From assembly GCF_029989365.1 (NCBI RefSeq), contig NZ_JAPRAQ010000031.1, positions 28,362 to 92,361 of the forward strand: a DNA stretch of 64,000 bases. The letters run 5' to 3'. Positions 33,524 through 42,343 of this stretch are shown here, piece after piece. The notes beneath the pieces are model-generated. The model was given only the letters and a program-made list of their open reading frames with translations, made no database searches and had not been told where the DNA came from. This DNA comes from Bradyrhizobium sp. Arg816. Lineage in GTDB: Bacteria > Pseudomonadota > Alphaproteobacteria > Rhizobiales > Xanthobacteraceae. The translations under genes and the position numbers were made by a program. Each line of letters starts with the position of its first letter. Positions within the stretch are counted from its first letter, which is position 1.

Positions 33524-33809
33524 GGCTACACCCGCTAATAGATCTCGAGCCTGAATCCGAATGGCCCGATAGAACTGGCAATCAGGAAACTCTACCCTGC
33601 TGCTTCTCAAATGCAATCGACGTTGGATTGTACCCGCCTTGGTTGTCGAATTAAGCACGGGCCTCATTGCGATGTTTGGCCTCCAAAGATTCCAATATAT
33701 TAGCCCTTCGCTCCCGGCACACACCGCTTCCCCGGCCTAAGCTCTTCTTGCCCCGCGGATGCGGTCCTTGCGTCGGGCAATGTTCGGATGACGGCCAGGA
33801 CCAGCAACC

Positions 33810-34391
33810 ATGGACCAGCAGAAACTCGACCGTGCGATCGGTCGTCGCTTGAAGACGTTGAGGACGCAGGCGGGCATGACGTTGAACGAACTCGCGACGC
33901 GCTCCGGTGTCAGCCGGGCCATGATCGGGCGGGTGGAGCGGGCGCAGAGCAGCGCCACCGCTGCGCTGCTCAACAAGCTCTGCGCGGCGCTCGACGTCAC
34001 CCTCAGTGACGTCGTCGCGCTCGCGGAGAAGCCACCGGAGCGGCTGATGCGGCTTGCCGACCAGCCGCTTTGGCGCGATCCCGACAGCGGCTATCGGCGG
34101 CGGCACGCTTCGCCGCCGGATGCGGCAAGCGGCATCGAGATCATCGTCGTCGATCTGCCGGCCGGAGCGCGCGTCTCCTACAGCCCCTGGGGCCGCAACG
34201 CGTTCACCCAGCAGCTGCTGATGCTGGAGGGCGCGGTCTGCGTACATATCGACGCCAAGACGGTGCGCTTGCGCGATGGCGATTGTCTCGATTTCGACGT
34301 GATGCGGGCGGTGACCTTCGAGAACGAAACCAAACAGGATGCGCGTTACGTCATCATCACGCGGCGCGGCACATCGTACGGGAAAATGTGA
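33810..34391 (+). CDS. XRE family regulator with cupin domain
   Basis: This 193-residue regulator has an N-terminal XRE helix-turn-helix (about 10-65: LKTLRTQAGMTLNELATRSG and SRAMIGRVERAQSS). The C-terminal cupin sensor (about 105-190) contains QLLMLEGAVCVHI and LRDGDCLDFD. Such proteins often control amine or amino acid metabolism. Its stop overlaps the start of a GNAT acetyltransferase gene, and a second GNAT follows, so the regulator likely governs these two enzymes. Confidence 0.88.
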   Translation: MDQQKLDRAIGRRLKTLRTQAGMTLNELATRSGVSRAMIGRVERAQSSATAALLNKLCAALDVTLSDVVALAEKPPERLMRLADQPLWRDPDSGYRRRHASPPDAASGIEIIVVDLPAGARVSYSPWGRNAFTQQLLMLEGAVCVHIDAKTVRLRDGDCLDFDVMRAVTFENETKQDARYVIITRRGTSYGKM

Positions 34392-34903
34392 TGCCGCTGA
34401 TCGTGCGGGACGCCACGCTGGAGGATGCCGAAGATATTTTGGCCATCTACAATTACGCCGCGATCAACACCACGGCGGTGTGGACCGACGGACCGGCTGA
34501 TCTGGCTTCGCGGCGCGAGTGGATGTGCGCACGGCAAGCGGCCGGCTATCCCGTGCTGGTCGCGATGAAGGGCAGGGACGTCGTCGGCTTCGCATCATTC
34601 GGCGATTTCCGCCCCTGGCCCGGTTATCGCCACACCGTGGAGAATTCGGTCTATGTCGGCGAGCAACATCATCGGCTCGGTGTCGGCCGCAGCCTGATGG
34701 CCGCGCTGATCGAGCGCGCCACTGCGCTCAACAAGCACACGATGGTCGCCGCGATCGAGGCCTCGAATTCCGCCTCGACCGGGCTGCACGCGTCGTTCGG
34801 CTTTGCCGAGGTTGGCCGTATGCCTGAGGTCGGCTGCAAGTTTGGCCGCTGGCTCGATATGGTCCTCATGCAGAAGCGGCTTTCCAGTGAGGTGAGGCCG
34901 TGA
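34391..34903 (+). CDS. GNAT N-acetyltransferase, phosphinothricin/methionine sulfone type
   Basis: This 170-residue acetyltransferase has LIVRDATLEDAEDILAIYNYAA at the start. The acetyl-CoA loop is ENSVYVGEQHHRLGVGRSLM, and the C-terminal half contains ASTGLHASFGFAEVGRMPEVG. This is the pattern of the Pat/Bar/MddA group, which acetylates phosphinothricin, methionine sulfone or related amino acids. The ATG shares a base with the stop of the XRE-cupin gene. The substrate is inferred from the subfamily. Confidence 0.85.
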   Translation: MPLIVRDATLEDAEDILAIYNYAAINTTAVWTDGPADLASRREWMCARQAAGYPVLVAMKGRDVVGFASFGDFRPWPGYRHTVENSVYVGEQHHRLGVGRSLMAALIERATALNKHTMVAAIEASNSASTGLHASFGFAEVGRMPEVGCKFGRWLDMVLMQKRLSSEVRP

Positions 34904-34905
34904 CG

Positions 34906-35370
34906 ATGCAGGTGCGCACCGGCGATACCTTTGATCCGCGCGTCATTGCGCTGCTCGACCATCACGTCACGGCTGCGCGGGCGCAGACCGCGCCGGGCAG
35001 CGCCCATGCGCTCGATCTCGCGGGGCTCCGTGCGAGCGACGTTGCGTTCTGGACCGGCTGGGACGGCGAGACGCTGGTCGCCACCGGCGCGCTGAAGATG
35101 CTCTCGGCCGACCATGGCGAGGTGAAGTCGATGCACACGCTGCAAACGACGCGGAGGCGCGGCTTCGGCGGCCGGATGCTGCGCCACATCGTGACTGAGG
35201 CCCGCGCGCGCGGCTTGAAGCGGCTCAGCCTCGAGACCGGCTCGTGGGATTATTTCAAGCCCGCGCATGCGCTCTACCAGGCGCACGGTTTTGTGCTCTG
35301 CGGCCCGTTCGAGGGCTATGCCGAGGATCCCAATAGCCTGTTCCTGACGCGCGACCTGACGGGCGACTGA
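34906..35370 (+). CDS. GNAT family N-acetyltransferase
   Basis: This 154-residue acetyltransferase carries the acetyl-CoA binding pattern TTRRRGFGGRMLRHIVTEAR (Q/RxxGxG/A) near residue 87. The C-terminal LYQAHGFVLCGPF is usual in PhnO/YsnE-like GNATs. The ATG at 34906 suits the GAGG at 34894; a GTG at 34900 would overlap the preceding stop. It is the third gene of the XRE-cupin operon. The substrate is not known. Confidence 0.82.
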   Translation: MQVRTGDTFDPRVIALLDHHVTAARAQTAPGSAHALDLAGLRASDVAFWTGWDGETLVATGALKMLSADHGEVKSMHTLQTTRRRGFGGRMLRHIVTEARARGLKRLSLETGSWDYFKPAHALYQAHGFVLCGPFEGYAEDPNSLFLTRDLTGD

Positions 35371-35419
35371 GGCCGCGCGGAGCAACCTCGGCCCGAAAAC
35401 ATCGCCGTGCGTCTCAAAA

Positions 35420-35435
35420 TGAGTTGCGTACCTCA
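35420..35435. promoter_or_regulatory. Candidate LacI-type operator
   Basis: TGAGTTGCGTACCTCA is an imperfect 16-bp palindrome (12 of 16 positions symmetric) with a central CG. It is 23 bases before the LacI-family gene. It may be its autoregulatory site; support is weak. Confidence 0.3.
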
Positions 35436-35458
35436 AAACACCTCGATAACCTTCAGCC

Positions 35459-36502
35459 ATGGCCGATACTCTCACCGCGACCGCGCTGACGTTGAAGGAC
35501 ATCGCCCGCGAGGCGGGCGTCAGCCTCGCGACGGTCGACCGCGTCCTGCACAACCGCCCGGGCGTGCGGCCCGATACGGTCCGGCGCGTCAAGGCGGCGA
35601 TCGAGCGCAACGCCTTCCAGCCGCATGTCGCGGCCGCCGAGCTCGCCCGCAGCCGTGCCCGCCGCTTTGCCTTTGTCATGCCGGCGGGGCCGAACCCCTT
35701 CATGCAGCAGATCGAGGCCTATCTCGGCGAGATGTCGGCCTGGCTCTCAGCCCGCCGCCTCGGCGTCGAGATGGTCGCCACTGACGTGTTCGACCCGTCC
35801 GTGCTCGCGGCCTCGCTGGAGACGCTGTCTGGCGATTACGACGGCGTCGCCGTGGTGGCGCTGGACCATCCCGGGGTCCGCGCCGCGATCAACGATCTCG
35901 TCGACGCCGGGACCAGGGTCGTGACGCTGGTCTCGGACGTGCCGTCCTCGCGTCGCCACCATTATGTCGGCATCGACAACATTGCGGCGGGACGCACCGC
36001 CGGCGCACTGGTCGGTCGGCTGGTCGGCCAACGGTCCGGCAAGGTCGCGATCGTCGCGGGCTCGCAGGGCCTGCGCGACCATTCCGAACGCATCTTCGGC
36101 TTCAGCCAGGTGATGGCGTCGGAATTCCCCGATCTCAGCGTGCTGCCGGTGCTGGAGGGGCGCGACGAAGACGGCCGTTCGGAACAGGTTCTGGCGCGGC
36201 TGCTCGGCAGGCATGCTGACATTGTCGGCCTTTATAACGTCGGCGCCGGCACGCAAGGCGTCGCCAAAGCGTTGAGCGATGCCGGCCGCGGCAAGCAGGT
36301 GGTGTTCGTCGGACACGACGTCACCGCACTGACGCGCCGGCTGCTGTTGCAGGGCGTGATGGATGCCGCGATCTCGCAGAACCCCGGGCATGAAGCGCGC
36401 GCCGCCGTGCGCGTGCTGCTCGCGCTTGCGCGCGGCGAGCCGATTTTGCGCGAACAGGAGAAGATCAGGATCGACATCGTGATGCGGGACAATTTGCCTT
36501 AG
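35459..36502 (+). CDS. LacI family regulator of the sugar cluster
   Basis: This 347-residue regulator has an N-terminal LacI helix-turn-helix (TLKDIAREAGVSLATVDRVL, residues about 11-30, and the hinge region). A periplasmic-binding-protein-like effector domain follows. It begins a run of plus-strand genes for a kinase, an isomerase, an ABC importer, a dehydrogenase and a lactonase. It most likely represses them until a pentose or related sugar binds. The start is the first ATG of the frame. Confidence 0.88.
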   Translation: MADTLTATALTLKDIAREAGVSLATVDRVLHNRPGVRPDTVRRVKAAIERNAFQPHVAAAELARSRARRFAFVMPAGPNPFMQQIEAYLGEMSAWLSARRLGVEMVATDVFDPSVLAASLETLSGDYDGVAVVALDHPGVRAAINDLVDAGTRVVTLVSDVPSSRRHHYVGIDNIAAGRTAGALVGRLVGQRSGKVAIVAGSQGLRDHSERIFGFSQVMASEFPDLSVLPVLEGRDEDGRSEQVLARLLGRHADIVGLYNVGAGTQGVAKALSDAGRGKQVVFVGHDVTALTRRLLLQGVMDAAISQNPGHEARAAVRVLLALARGEPILREQEKIRIDIVMRDNLP

Positions 36503-36584
36503 GGGCGGGTGGATTTCAAAACGGTCCGTTGCGGAAAGGGCGACTCTGAGATCGCGCACCGCATCAGGCGAAAGGGAGGACGGC

Positions 36585-38042
36585 GTGTATCTCGGTATCG
36601 ACATCGGCACATCCGGTGTGAAAGCGGTGCTCGTGAGCGAAACCGGCGCGATTGTCGCGACGGCCGCGCGCGAGCTTGCGCTGTTGCATCCTGCGCCGCT
36701 GTGGTCCGAGCAGGATCCCGACGCCTGGGTCGATGCGGCGGTTGGCGCGGTCGACGATCTCGCCGCCCGCCATCCGCGCGAGGTCGCGCAGGTGCGCGGC
36801 ATCGGGCTGTCCGGCCAGATGCATGGCGCGACGCTGCTGGACGAGGATGGACGGCCGCTGCGCCCCGCTATTCTGTGGAACGACGGCCGCTCGCATGCCG
36901 AATGCGTCGCGCTCGAGCGGCGCTGCCCGTCGCTGCACACGATCGCCGGCAATCTGGCAATGCCCGGCTTCACCGCGCCAAAGTTACTCTGGGTCGCGCG
37001 GCACGAGCCGCAAATCTTCGAGCGCGTGGCAAAGGTGCTGCTGCCAAAGGCCTATGTGCGTTATCGCCTCACCGGCGAGATGGTCGAGGACATGTCCGAC
37101 GCCGCCGGCACGCTGTGGCTCGATGTCGGTCTGCGCCGCTGGTCGGCGCTGCTGCTGCACGCCGTCGGGCTCGATCTCCACCACATGCCCCGCCTCGTCG
37201 AGGGCAGCGAGGTCAGTGCAGTGCTCGCGCCGGAATTCGCGCGGCGCTGGGGCATGGCCAATGATGTCGTGATCGCCGGCGGTGCCGGCGACAATGCCGC
37301 GAGCGCCATCGGGCTCGGCGCGATCGCACCGGGTGATGCGTTCCTGTCGCTCGGCACCTCCGGCGTGGTGTTCCGCGTCACCGACCGGTTTGCACCGGCG
37401 CCGGCTTCGGCCGTGCATGCGTTCTGCCATGCGCTGCCCGGCCTCTGGCATCAGATGGGCGTGATGCTGTCGGCCGCGGCTTCGCTGGCCTGGCTCGCGG
37501 GCGTGATGGAGACGCCGGCCGCCGCGCTCCTGGCGCCGCTCGGCGAGCGTGTCGACGGACCGAGTTCGATAAAATTCCTGCCCTATCTCGACGGCGAGCG
37601 CACGCCGCACAACGATGCCGCCGCCAGCGGCGCGTTCGTCGGCTTGCGCGGTGCGACCGGGCGCAGCCAGATCGTGCAGGCCGTGCTGGAAGGCGTCGCC
37701 TTCGCCGCGCGCGACAACCTGGCGGCGCTGAGCGCGGCCAGCGGGCCGATCGCGGAGGTCGATCTCGTCGGCGGCGGCTCGCGCTCGCCGCTGTGGGCGC
37801 AGATCTGCGCCGATGTGCTCGGCATTCCCGTCCACCGCGTCGAGGAAGGCGAGGTCGGGGCGGCGCTCGGCGCCGCACGGCTCGGCCGGCTCGCCGCCAC
37901 CGGCGAAGATCCCGCGGACGTGTGCAAGCGCCCGCGGCGGCTCGCGAGCTTTGCGCCCCGCGCATCCGTCACAGCGGCCTATGACGAGGCCTATCGGCGG
38001 TGGCGCGAACTTTATCCTGCGTTGAAGGAGAGCCTTAAGTGA
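36585..38042 (+). CDS. xylB: Xylulokinase XylB
   Basis: This FGGY-family sugar kinase of 485 residues phosphorylates D-xylulose. The N-terminal phosphate-binding motif is YLGIDIGTSGVKAVLV; the substrate region contains GLSGQMHGATLLD, characteristic of xylulokinases; and the C-terminal ATP region has DLVGGGSRSPLWAQI. The GTG at 36585 follows AAAGGGAGG. The stop overlaps the xylA start. Together they convert xylose to xylulose 5-phosphate. Confidence 0.93.
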   Translation: MYLGIDIGTSGVKAVLVSETGAIVATAARELALLHPAPLWSEQDPDAWVDAAVGAVDDLAARHPREVAQVRGIGLSGQMHGATLLDEDGRPLRPAILWNDGRSHAECVALERRCPSLHTIAGNLAMPGFTAPKLLWVARHEPQIFERVAKVLLPKAYVRYRLTGEMVEDMSDAAGTLWLDVGLRRWSALLLHAVGLDLHHMPRLVEGSEVSAVLAPEFARRWGMANDVVIAGGAGDNAASAIGLGAIAPGDAFLSLGTSGVVFRVTDRFAPAPASAVHAFCHALPGLWHQMGVMLSAAASLAWLAGVMETPAAALLAPLGERVDGPSSIKFLPYLDGERTPHNDAAASGAFVGLRGATGRSQIVQAVLEGVAFAARDNLAALSAASGPIAEVDLVGGGSRSPLWAQICADVLGIPVHRVEEGEVGAALGAARLGRLAATGEDPADVCKRPRRLASFAPRASVTAAYDEAYRRWRELYPALKESLK

Positions 38043-39361
38043 ACGCATCAGCGAAATTCTTCGATGCAAGCGCCCCTGTCGCCTTCGGCGGCAAGGATGC
38101 GGGAAACACGCCCGCCTTCCGCTGGTACGACAAGGACCGGCTCGTCCATGGCCGCAGGCTCGAGGATCATCTGCGCTTCGCGGTCTGCTACTGGCATTCG
38201 TTTTGCTGGCCGGGCGGCGATCCGTTCGGCGGCGAGACCTTTCTGCGCCCCTGGCATCAAGGTGCTGATGCCATGGCGCAGGCACGCGCCAAGGCCGATG
38301 TCGCCTTCGAGCTGTTCCGCCTGCTGGACGTGCCCTTCTTCACCTTCCATGACGTCGATGCGGCGCCGGAAGGCACTTCGCTCAGCGAGTCCGTCGCCAA
38401 TCTCAACGCGATCGCCGATCTGTTCGAAGCGAAGATGGCCTCCGCAAAAGTCCGCTTGCTCTGGGGCACCGCCAATTTGTTCACGCATCGCCGCTACATG
38501 GCGGGTGCCGCGACCAATCCCGACCCCGAGATCTTCACCTATGCCGCCGGCCAGGTCCGCGCCGCGCTGGAGGTGACGCACCGACTCGGCGGCCAGAACT
38601 ATGTGCTGTGGGGCGGCCGCGAGGGCTACGAGACGCTGCTCAACACCGATCTCAAGCGCGAGCTCGACCAGCTCGGCCGCTTCATCTCGCTGGTCGTCGA
38701 GCACAAGCACAAGATCGGCTTCAAGGGCCCGATCCTGATCGAGCCGAAGCCGAAAGAGCCGACCAAGCATCAATATGATTTCGACGTCGCCACCTGCTAC
38801 GGCTTCCTGGAACGCTACGATCTCCTGAACGACGTCAAGCTCAACATCGAGCAGAACCACGCCATTCTTGCCGGCCACTCCTTCCATCACGAGGTCGCGC
38901 TCGCCGAGGCGCTCGGCATCTTCGGCTCGCTCGACGTCAATCGCGGCGATGATCTGCTCGGCTGGGACACCGACCAGTTCGCGATGAACGTGCCGGAGCT
39001 GGCTCTGGTGTTCCACGAGATCCTGAATCGCGGCGGCTTCACCTCGGGCGGGCTCAATTTCGACGCCAAGATCAGGCGGCAGTCGATCGACCCCGACGAT
39101 CTGATCCATGCCCATGTCGGCTCGATGGATGCCTGCGCGCGCGCGTTCCTCGCCGCCGCCGACATGCTCGATGCCGGCGCCCTCACCGCACCGCTCGCGC
39201 AGCGCTACGGGGGATGGGCGGGGCCCGAGGGCCGGGCCATTCTCGGCGGCCAGCGCTCGCTCGCCGAACTTGCCGACCGTGCGCTCAGCCCCGGCTTCGA
39301 CCCGCGGCCGCGCTCGGGGCGGCAGGAATATCTGGAATCCCTGGTCAATCGCTACGTTTGA
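38039..39361 (+). CDS. xylA: Xylose isomerase XylA
   Basis: This TIM-barrel isomerase of 440 residues interconverts D-xylose and D-xylulose with two divalent metals. Catalytic His/Asp lie in FFTFHDVDAAPEG; metal ligands lie in IEPKPKEPTKHQYDFD and in the SLDVNRGDDLLGWDTDQF segment. The length is that of class II enzymes. GTG at 38039 is preceded by AAGGAG and overlaps the xylB stop (GTGA), showing coupling. Confidence 0.97.
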   Translation: MNASAKFFDASAPVAFGGKDAGNTPAFRWYDKDRLVHGRRLEDHLRFAVCYWHSFCWPGGDPFGGETFLRPWHQGADAMAQARAKADVAFELFRLLDVPFFTFHDVDAAPEGTSLSESVANLNAIADLFEAKMASAKVRLLWGTANLFTHRRYMAGAATNPDPEIFTYAAGQVRAALEVTHRLGGQNYVLWGGREGYETLLNTDLKRELDQLGRFISLVVEHKHKIGFKGPILIEPKPKEPTKHQYDFDVATCYGFLERYDLLNDVKLNIEQNHAILAGHSFHHEVALAEALGIFGSLDVNRGDDLLGWDTDQFAMNVPELALVFHEILNRGGFTSGGLNFDAKIRRQSIDPDDLIHAHVGSMDACARAFLAAADMLDAGALTAPLAQRYGGWAGPEGRAILGGQRSLAELADRALSPGFDPRPRSGRQEYLESLVNRYV

Positions 39362-39373
39362 GGAAGGCCGCTG

Positions 39374-40132
39374 ATGACAAAGGCTGAAGCGACACCGGTC
39401 CTCGAGCTGACCGGCATCGGCAAGGAGTTCGGCGCAATCCGCGCGCTGCACGGCGTCGACCTGCAGGTCCAGCCCGGCGAGGTCGTTGGCCTGATGGGCG
39501 ACAACGGCGCGGGCAAGTCCACGCTGGTCAAGATCATCGCCGGCAATTTCCGTCCCAGCCATGGCGAGATCCGCTTTGCCGGCAACGCCGTCCATTTCAA
39601 CCGGCCCGTCGATGCCCGCGGCGTCGGCATCGAGGTCGTCTACCAGGACCTCGCGCTCGCCGACAATCTGACGGCTGCTGCCAACGTCTTCCTCGGCCGC
39701 GAGCTGAAGCGCAGGTTCGGCCCGCTCGCATTGCTCGACCACAAGGCGATGGCGGCGCGTGCGCTGGAGCTGTTCGGCGAATTGCGCTCGGAGACGCGCC
39801 CCGACGATCTCGTCAAGCAGATGTCTGGCGGCCAGCGCCAGGCGGTTGCGATCGCGCGGACGCGGCTCTCCAACGCGCGGCTGGTCATGATGGACGAGCC
39901 GACCGCCGCGATCTCGGTGCGCCAGGTCGAGCAGGTGCTCGGCCTGATCCATCGGCTGAAGGAGCAGGGCGTCGCCGTCATGCTGATCTCGCACCGCATG
40001 CCCGACGTGTTCGCGGTGTGCGACCGCGTGATCGTCATGCGCCGCGGCGAGAAGCGGGCGGACAAGCCGATCCACCAGACGTCGCCCGAGGAAGTCACCG
40101 CCCTGATCACCGGCGCGAAGGAGGCTGCGTGA
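39374..40132 (+). CDS. Sugar ABC transporter ATP-binding protein
   Basis: This single ABC domain of 252 residues has Walker A GDNGAGKST, the signature MSGGQRQAVAIAR, Walker B LVMMDEP and H-loop LISHRM. Most ribose/xylose importers use an ATPase with two fused domains; this half-size type occurs in rhizobial fructose (FrcA-like) systems. It energises uptake with the permease and binding protein that follow. It lies 12 bases after xylA, with a coupled stop/start to the permease (TGATG). Confidence 0.92.
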   Translation: MTKAEATPVLELTGIGKEFGAIRALHGVDLQVQPGEVVGLMGDNGAGKSTLVKIIAGNFRPSHGEIRFAGNAVHFNRPVDARGVGIEVVYQDLALADNLTAAANVFLGRELKRRFGPLALLDHKAMAARALELFGELRSETRPDDLVKQMSGGQRQAVAIARTRLSNARLVMMDEPTAAISVRQVEQVLGLIHRLKEQGVAVMLISHRMPDVFAVCDRVIVMRRGEKRADKPIHQTSPEEVTALITGAKEAA

Positions 40133-41214
40133 TGGCCATGCCCTTGGAATCTCCGATCAGCTTCACCAATGTCGGCCGGATCAAATGGTGGCAGCGCGGC
40201 ATCTTCGCCTCCCAGACGGGCTATGTCCTGCTCGCGCTGGCGATGCTGCTGGTGGTGATGCATTTCGCCAGCCCCTATTTCTTCACCGAAGGCAACATGC
40301 AGAATGTGGCGAAGAATTTCTCCTTCATCGCCATCGCCACCCTCGGCGTCACCTTCGTGATCATCACCGGCGGCATCGATCTGTCGGTCGGCTCGATGAT
40401 GTGCTTCTCCGCCATGATCACCTCGATGGTCATGACGGAGCTGTCGGCGCCCGGCTCGCCCGCAGGCTCGCTGTTCGTGCATATGGCCGCTGACGGCAAG
40501 ACCGTGCTCGCCAACGTGCCCGGTCTGATCCTCCTGATCTCGATCCTTGCGGGGCTCGGCGTCGCGCTGATCGCGGGCCTCGTCAACGGCTTCTGTATCG
40601 CCGTGCTCGGCCTGTCGCCTTTCGTCACCACGCTCGGCATGCTCTCGATCGTGCGCGGGCTCGGCTATGTCGTCTCCAACGGCCGCGGCAGTTTTCCGGG
40701 CGGGCCGGATGCTGATTACTTCTACGCGCTCACCTCGGGCGACGTGCTCGGCGTGCCCGTGCCCTTCATCTATCTCGTGATCCTCGCGCTGGCGATGGCC
40801 GTGGTCCTGCACCACAGCTCGTTCGGCCGCCACGTGTTCGCGCTCGGGGGCAACGAGAAGGCCGCCGAACTCACGGGCATACCGGTCGTGCGGGTGAAGA
40901 TCGAGGTCTATGTGATCTGCGCGCTAGCCGCAGGGCTGCAGGGCATCATCATCTCCGGCTGGCTCGGCTCGGCGCCCGCTAACATGGCGACGTCCTACGA
41001 GCTCAACGTGATCGCGGCGGCCGTCATCGGCGGTGCCAACCTCGCCGGCGGCATCGGCGGTCCGTTGGGGGCCATCGTCGGCTGCGTGCTGCTGGAAGTG
41101 ATCCGCAACGGCCTCGTGCTGGCACAGGTCAGCTCCTACTGGCAGCAGACGCTGGTCGGCGTGATCATCATCCTGGCGGTGCTGGTCGACCGCATCCGCT
41201 CGCGGATGACCTGA
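40132..41214 (+). CDS. Sugar ABC transporter permease (RbsC/XylH family)
   Basis: This 360-residue protein has about nine to ten membrane helices. The family motifs are VIITGGIDLSVGSMM (near residue 80) and AAAVIGGANLAGGIGGPLGA (near 300). It forms the membrane channel for sugar import, probably as a dimer. The ATG at 40132 follows AAGGAGG with 7-base spacing and overlaps the ATPase stop. A loop around residues 105-125 is longer than usual in the family. Confidence 0.92.
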   Translation: MAMPLESPISFTNVGRIKWWQRGIFASQTGYVLLALAMLLVVMHFASPYFFTEGNMQNVAKNFSFIAIATLGVTFVIITGGIDLSVGSMMCFSAMITSMVMTELSAPGSPAGSLFVHMAADGKTVLANVPGLILLISILAGLGVALIAGLVNGFCIAVLGLSPFVTTLGMLSIVRGLGYVVSNGRGSFPGGPDADYFYALTSGDVLGVPVPFIYLVILALAMAVVLHHSSFGRHVFALGGNEKAAELTGIPVVRVKIEVYVICALAAGLQGIIISGWLGSAPANMATSYELNVIAAAVIGGANLAGGIGGPLGAIVGCVLLEVIRNGLVLAQVSSYWQQTLVGVIIILAVLVDRIRSRMT

Positions 41215-41308
41215 AATGACGTCGTTCCGGGAGGGCAACGAAAATGTCGCCTGTCCGCTCCCCGGACGATCTTAAGAGGATGGGCGCCAGAGAAGGGTGG
41301 AGGAAACA

Positions 41309-42241
41309 ATGAGGAAACTTCTTCTTGCCGGCATCGCGGTCGCGATAATGGCGACGCCGGCGTTTGCCGCGAACTACCGTTTCGTGATCGTGCCCAAGGC
41401 GATGAACAATCCGTTCTTCGATTTCGCGCGCGACGGCTGCCTGAAGCGTGCCAAGGAGCTTGGCAACATCGAGTGCATCTACAAGGGGCCGGTGGAGCAT
41501 GAGCCGGCGACGCAGGCGCAGATCATCCAGGACTTCGTTACCCAGAAGGTCGACGGCCTCGCCATCTCGGTCGCCGACGTTGCGGCCATGACCAAGTCGA
41601 TCGAGGCGGCGACCGCGGCCGGCATCCCCGTCATCACTTTCGATGCCGATGCGCCTGGCTCCAAGCGGATCGCCTATATCGGCACCAACAACAAGGAGTT
41701 CGGCGTCGCGCTCGGCAAGGAGCTCTTGAAGCTGCGGCCCGATGGCGGCAAATACGCGATGGTCTCGGGCGGTCCGGGCGCCAAGAATCTCGCCGAGCGC
41801 GTCGACGGCGTCCGCGAGGCGCTGAAGGGCTCGAAATGGACCGAGGTCGCGGGCTCGCCGACCTTCTGTAACGACGATCCGGCGCTGGCGGTCCAGCAGA
41901 TGACGGATATGCGCACCGCAACACCCGACCTCGCCGCGATCGTTCCCATCGGCGGCTGGCCGATGTTCGCCCCCGAAGGCTTCAAGGCCTTCGCCTCCAG
42001 GAATAAGAAGGACATCGACTCCGGCAAGTTCACGCTGGTCGTCGCCGATACGCTGAAGATGCAGCTCGAGCTGCTGCGCGACGGCTATGCCAATGCCCTG
42101 GTCGGCCAGCGTCCGTTCGAGATGGGTGAGAAGGCGATGGACACGCTGCTCGCCATCAAGAAGGGCGAGAAGGTGCCCGAGATCGTCTATACCGGCCTCG
42201 ATCTCGTGACCAAGGACAACGTTGCGCAGATGTTGAAGTAG
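41309..42241 (+). CDS. Periplasmic sugar-binding protein of the ABC importer
   Basis: This 310-residue protein has a signal peptide (about 1-21, ending PAFAA). The type I binding fold starts YRFVIVPKAMNNPFFDFARDGC and continues with QKVDGLAISVAD and GIPVITFDADAPGSKR. It captures the sugar in the periplasm for the preceding permease/ATPase pair. The ATG at 41309 has a GGAGG site; GTG at 41297 is less likely. A hairpin follows the stop, suggesting mRNA protection and raised expression of this subunit. Confidence 0.92.
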   Translation: MRKLLLAGIAVAIMATPAFAANYRFVIVPKAMNNPFFDFARDGCLKRAKELGNIECIYKGPVEHEPATQAQIIQDFVTQKVDGLAISVADVAAMTKSIEAATAAGIPVITFDADAPGSKRIAYIGTNNKEFGVALGKELLKLRPDGGKYAMVSGGPGAKNLAERVDGVREALKGSKWTEVAGSPTFCNDDPALAVQQMTDMRTATPDLAAIVPIGGWPMFAPEGFKAFASRNKKDIDSGKFTLVVADTLKMQLELLRDGYANALVGQRPFEMGEKAMDTLLAIKKGEKVPEIVYTGLDLVTKDNVAQMLK

Positions 42242-42271
42242 GAGCGTCGCCAGCCCCGTGCTCCTGCGAGC

Positions 42272-42304
42272 CTCTACCGCTTGCGGTTTCCGCAAGCGGG
42301 AGAG
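42272..42304 (+). promoter_or_regulatory. Strong hairpin after the sugar-binding protein gene
   Basis: CCGCTTGCGG (42277-42286), loop TTT and the exact complement (42290-42299) are extended by CTCT/AGAG outside an A/G mismatch. No T-run follows. It resembles 3' protecting hairpins found after binding-protein genes and lies 40 bases before the aldo-keto reductase start. Confidence 0.65.
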
Positions 42305-42343
42305 ATGATTTGGACCGTTGGAAGACTTTGGAAAGCAATGGGA

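Noticed and set aside
32679..33810. A tRNA-Gly integrated genetic element with attachment repeats
   Set aside because: I looked for a second copy of the tRNA 3' end downstream and found only weak similarity near 33710. There is no integrase gene, so only a possible single-gene acquisition is proposed.
38048..40075. A 675-codon open frame on the minus strand opposite xylA and the ABC ATPase gene
   Set aside because: It is antisense to two clearly identified genes, has no family pattern and is the usual third-position GC shadow in this genome. The same holds for long antisense frames at 1652-2665, 3831-5090, 7490-8914, 8830-9996, 11349-12491 and 58611-60377.
41221..41275. A terminator between the sugar permease and binding-protein genes
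   Set aside because: Only a short imperfect stem (GTCCG..CGGAC) is present and no T-run, so continuous transcription is more likely.
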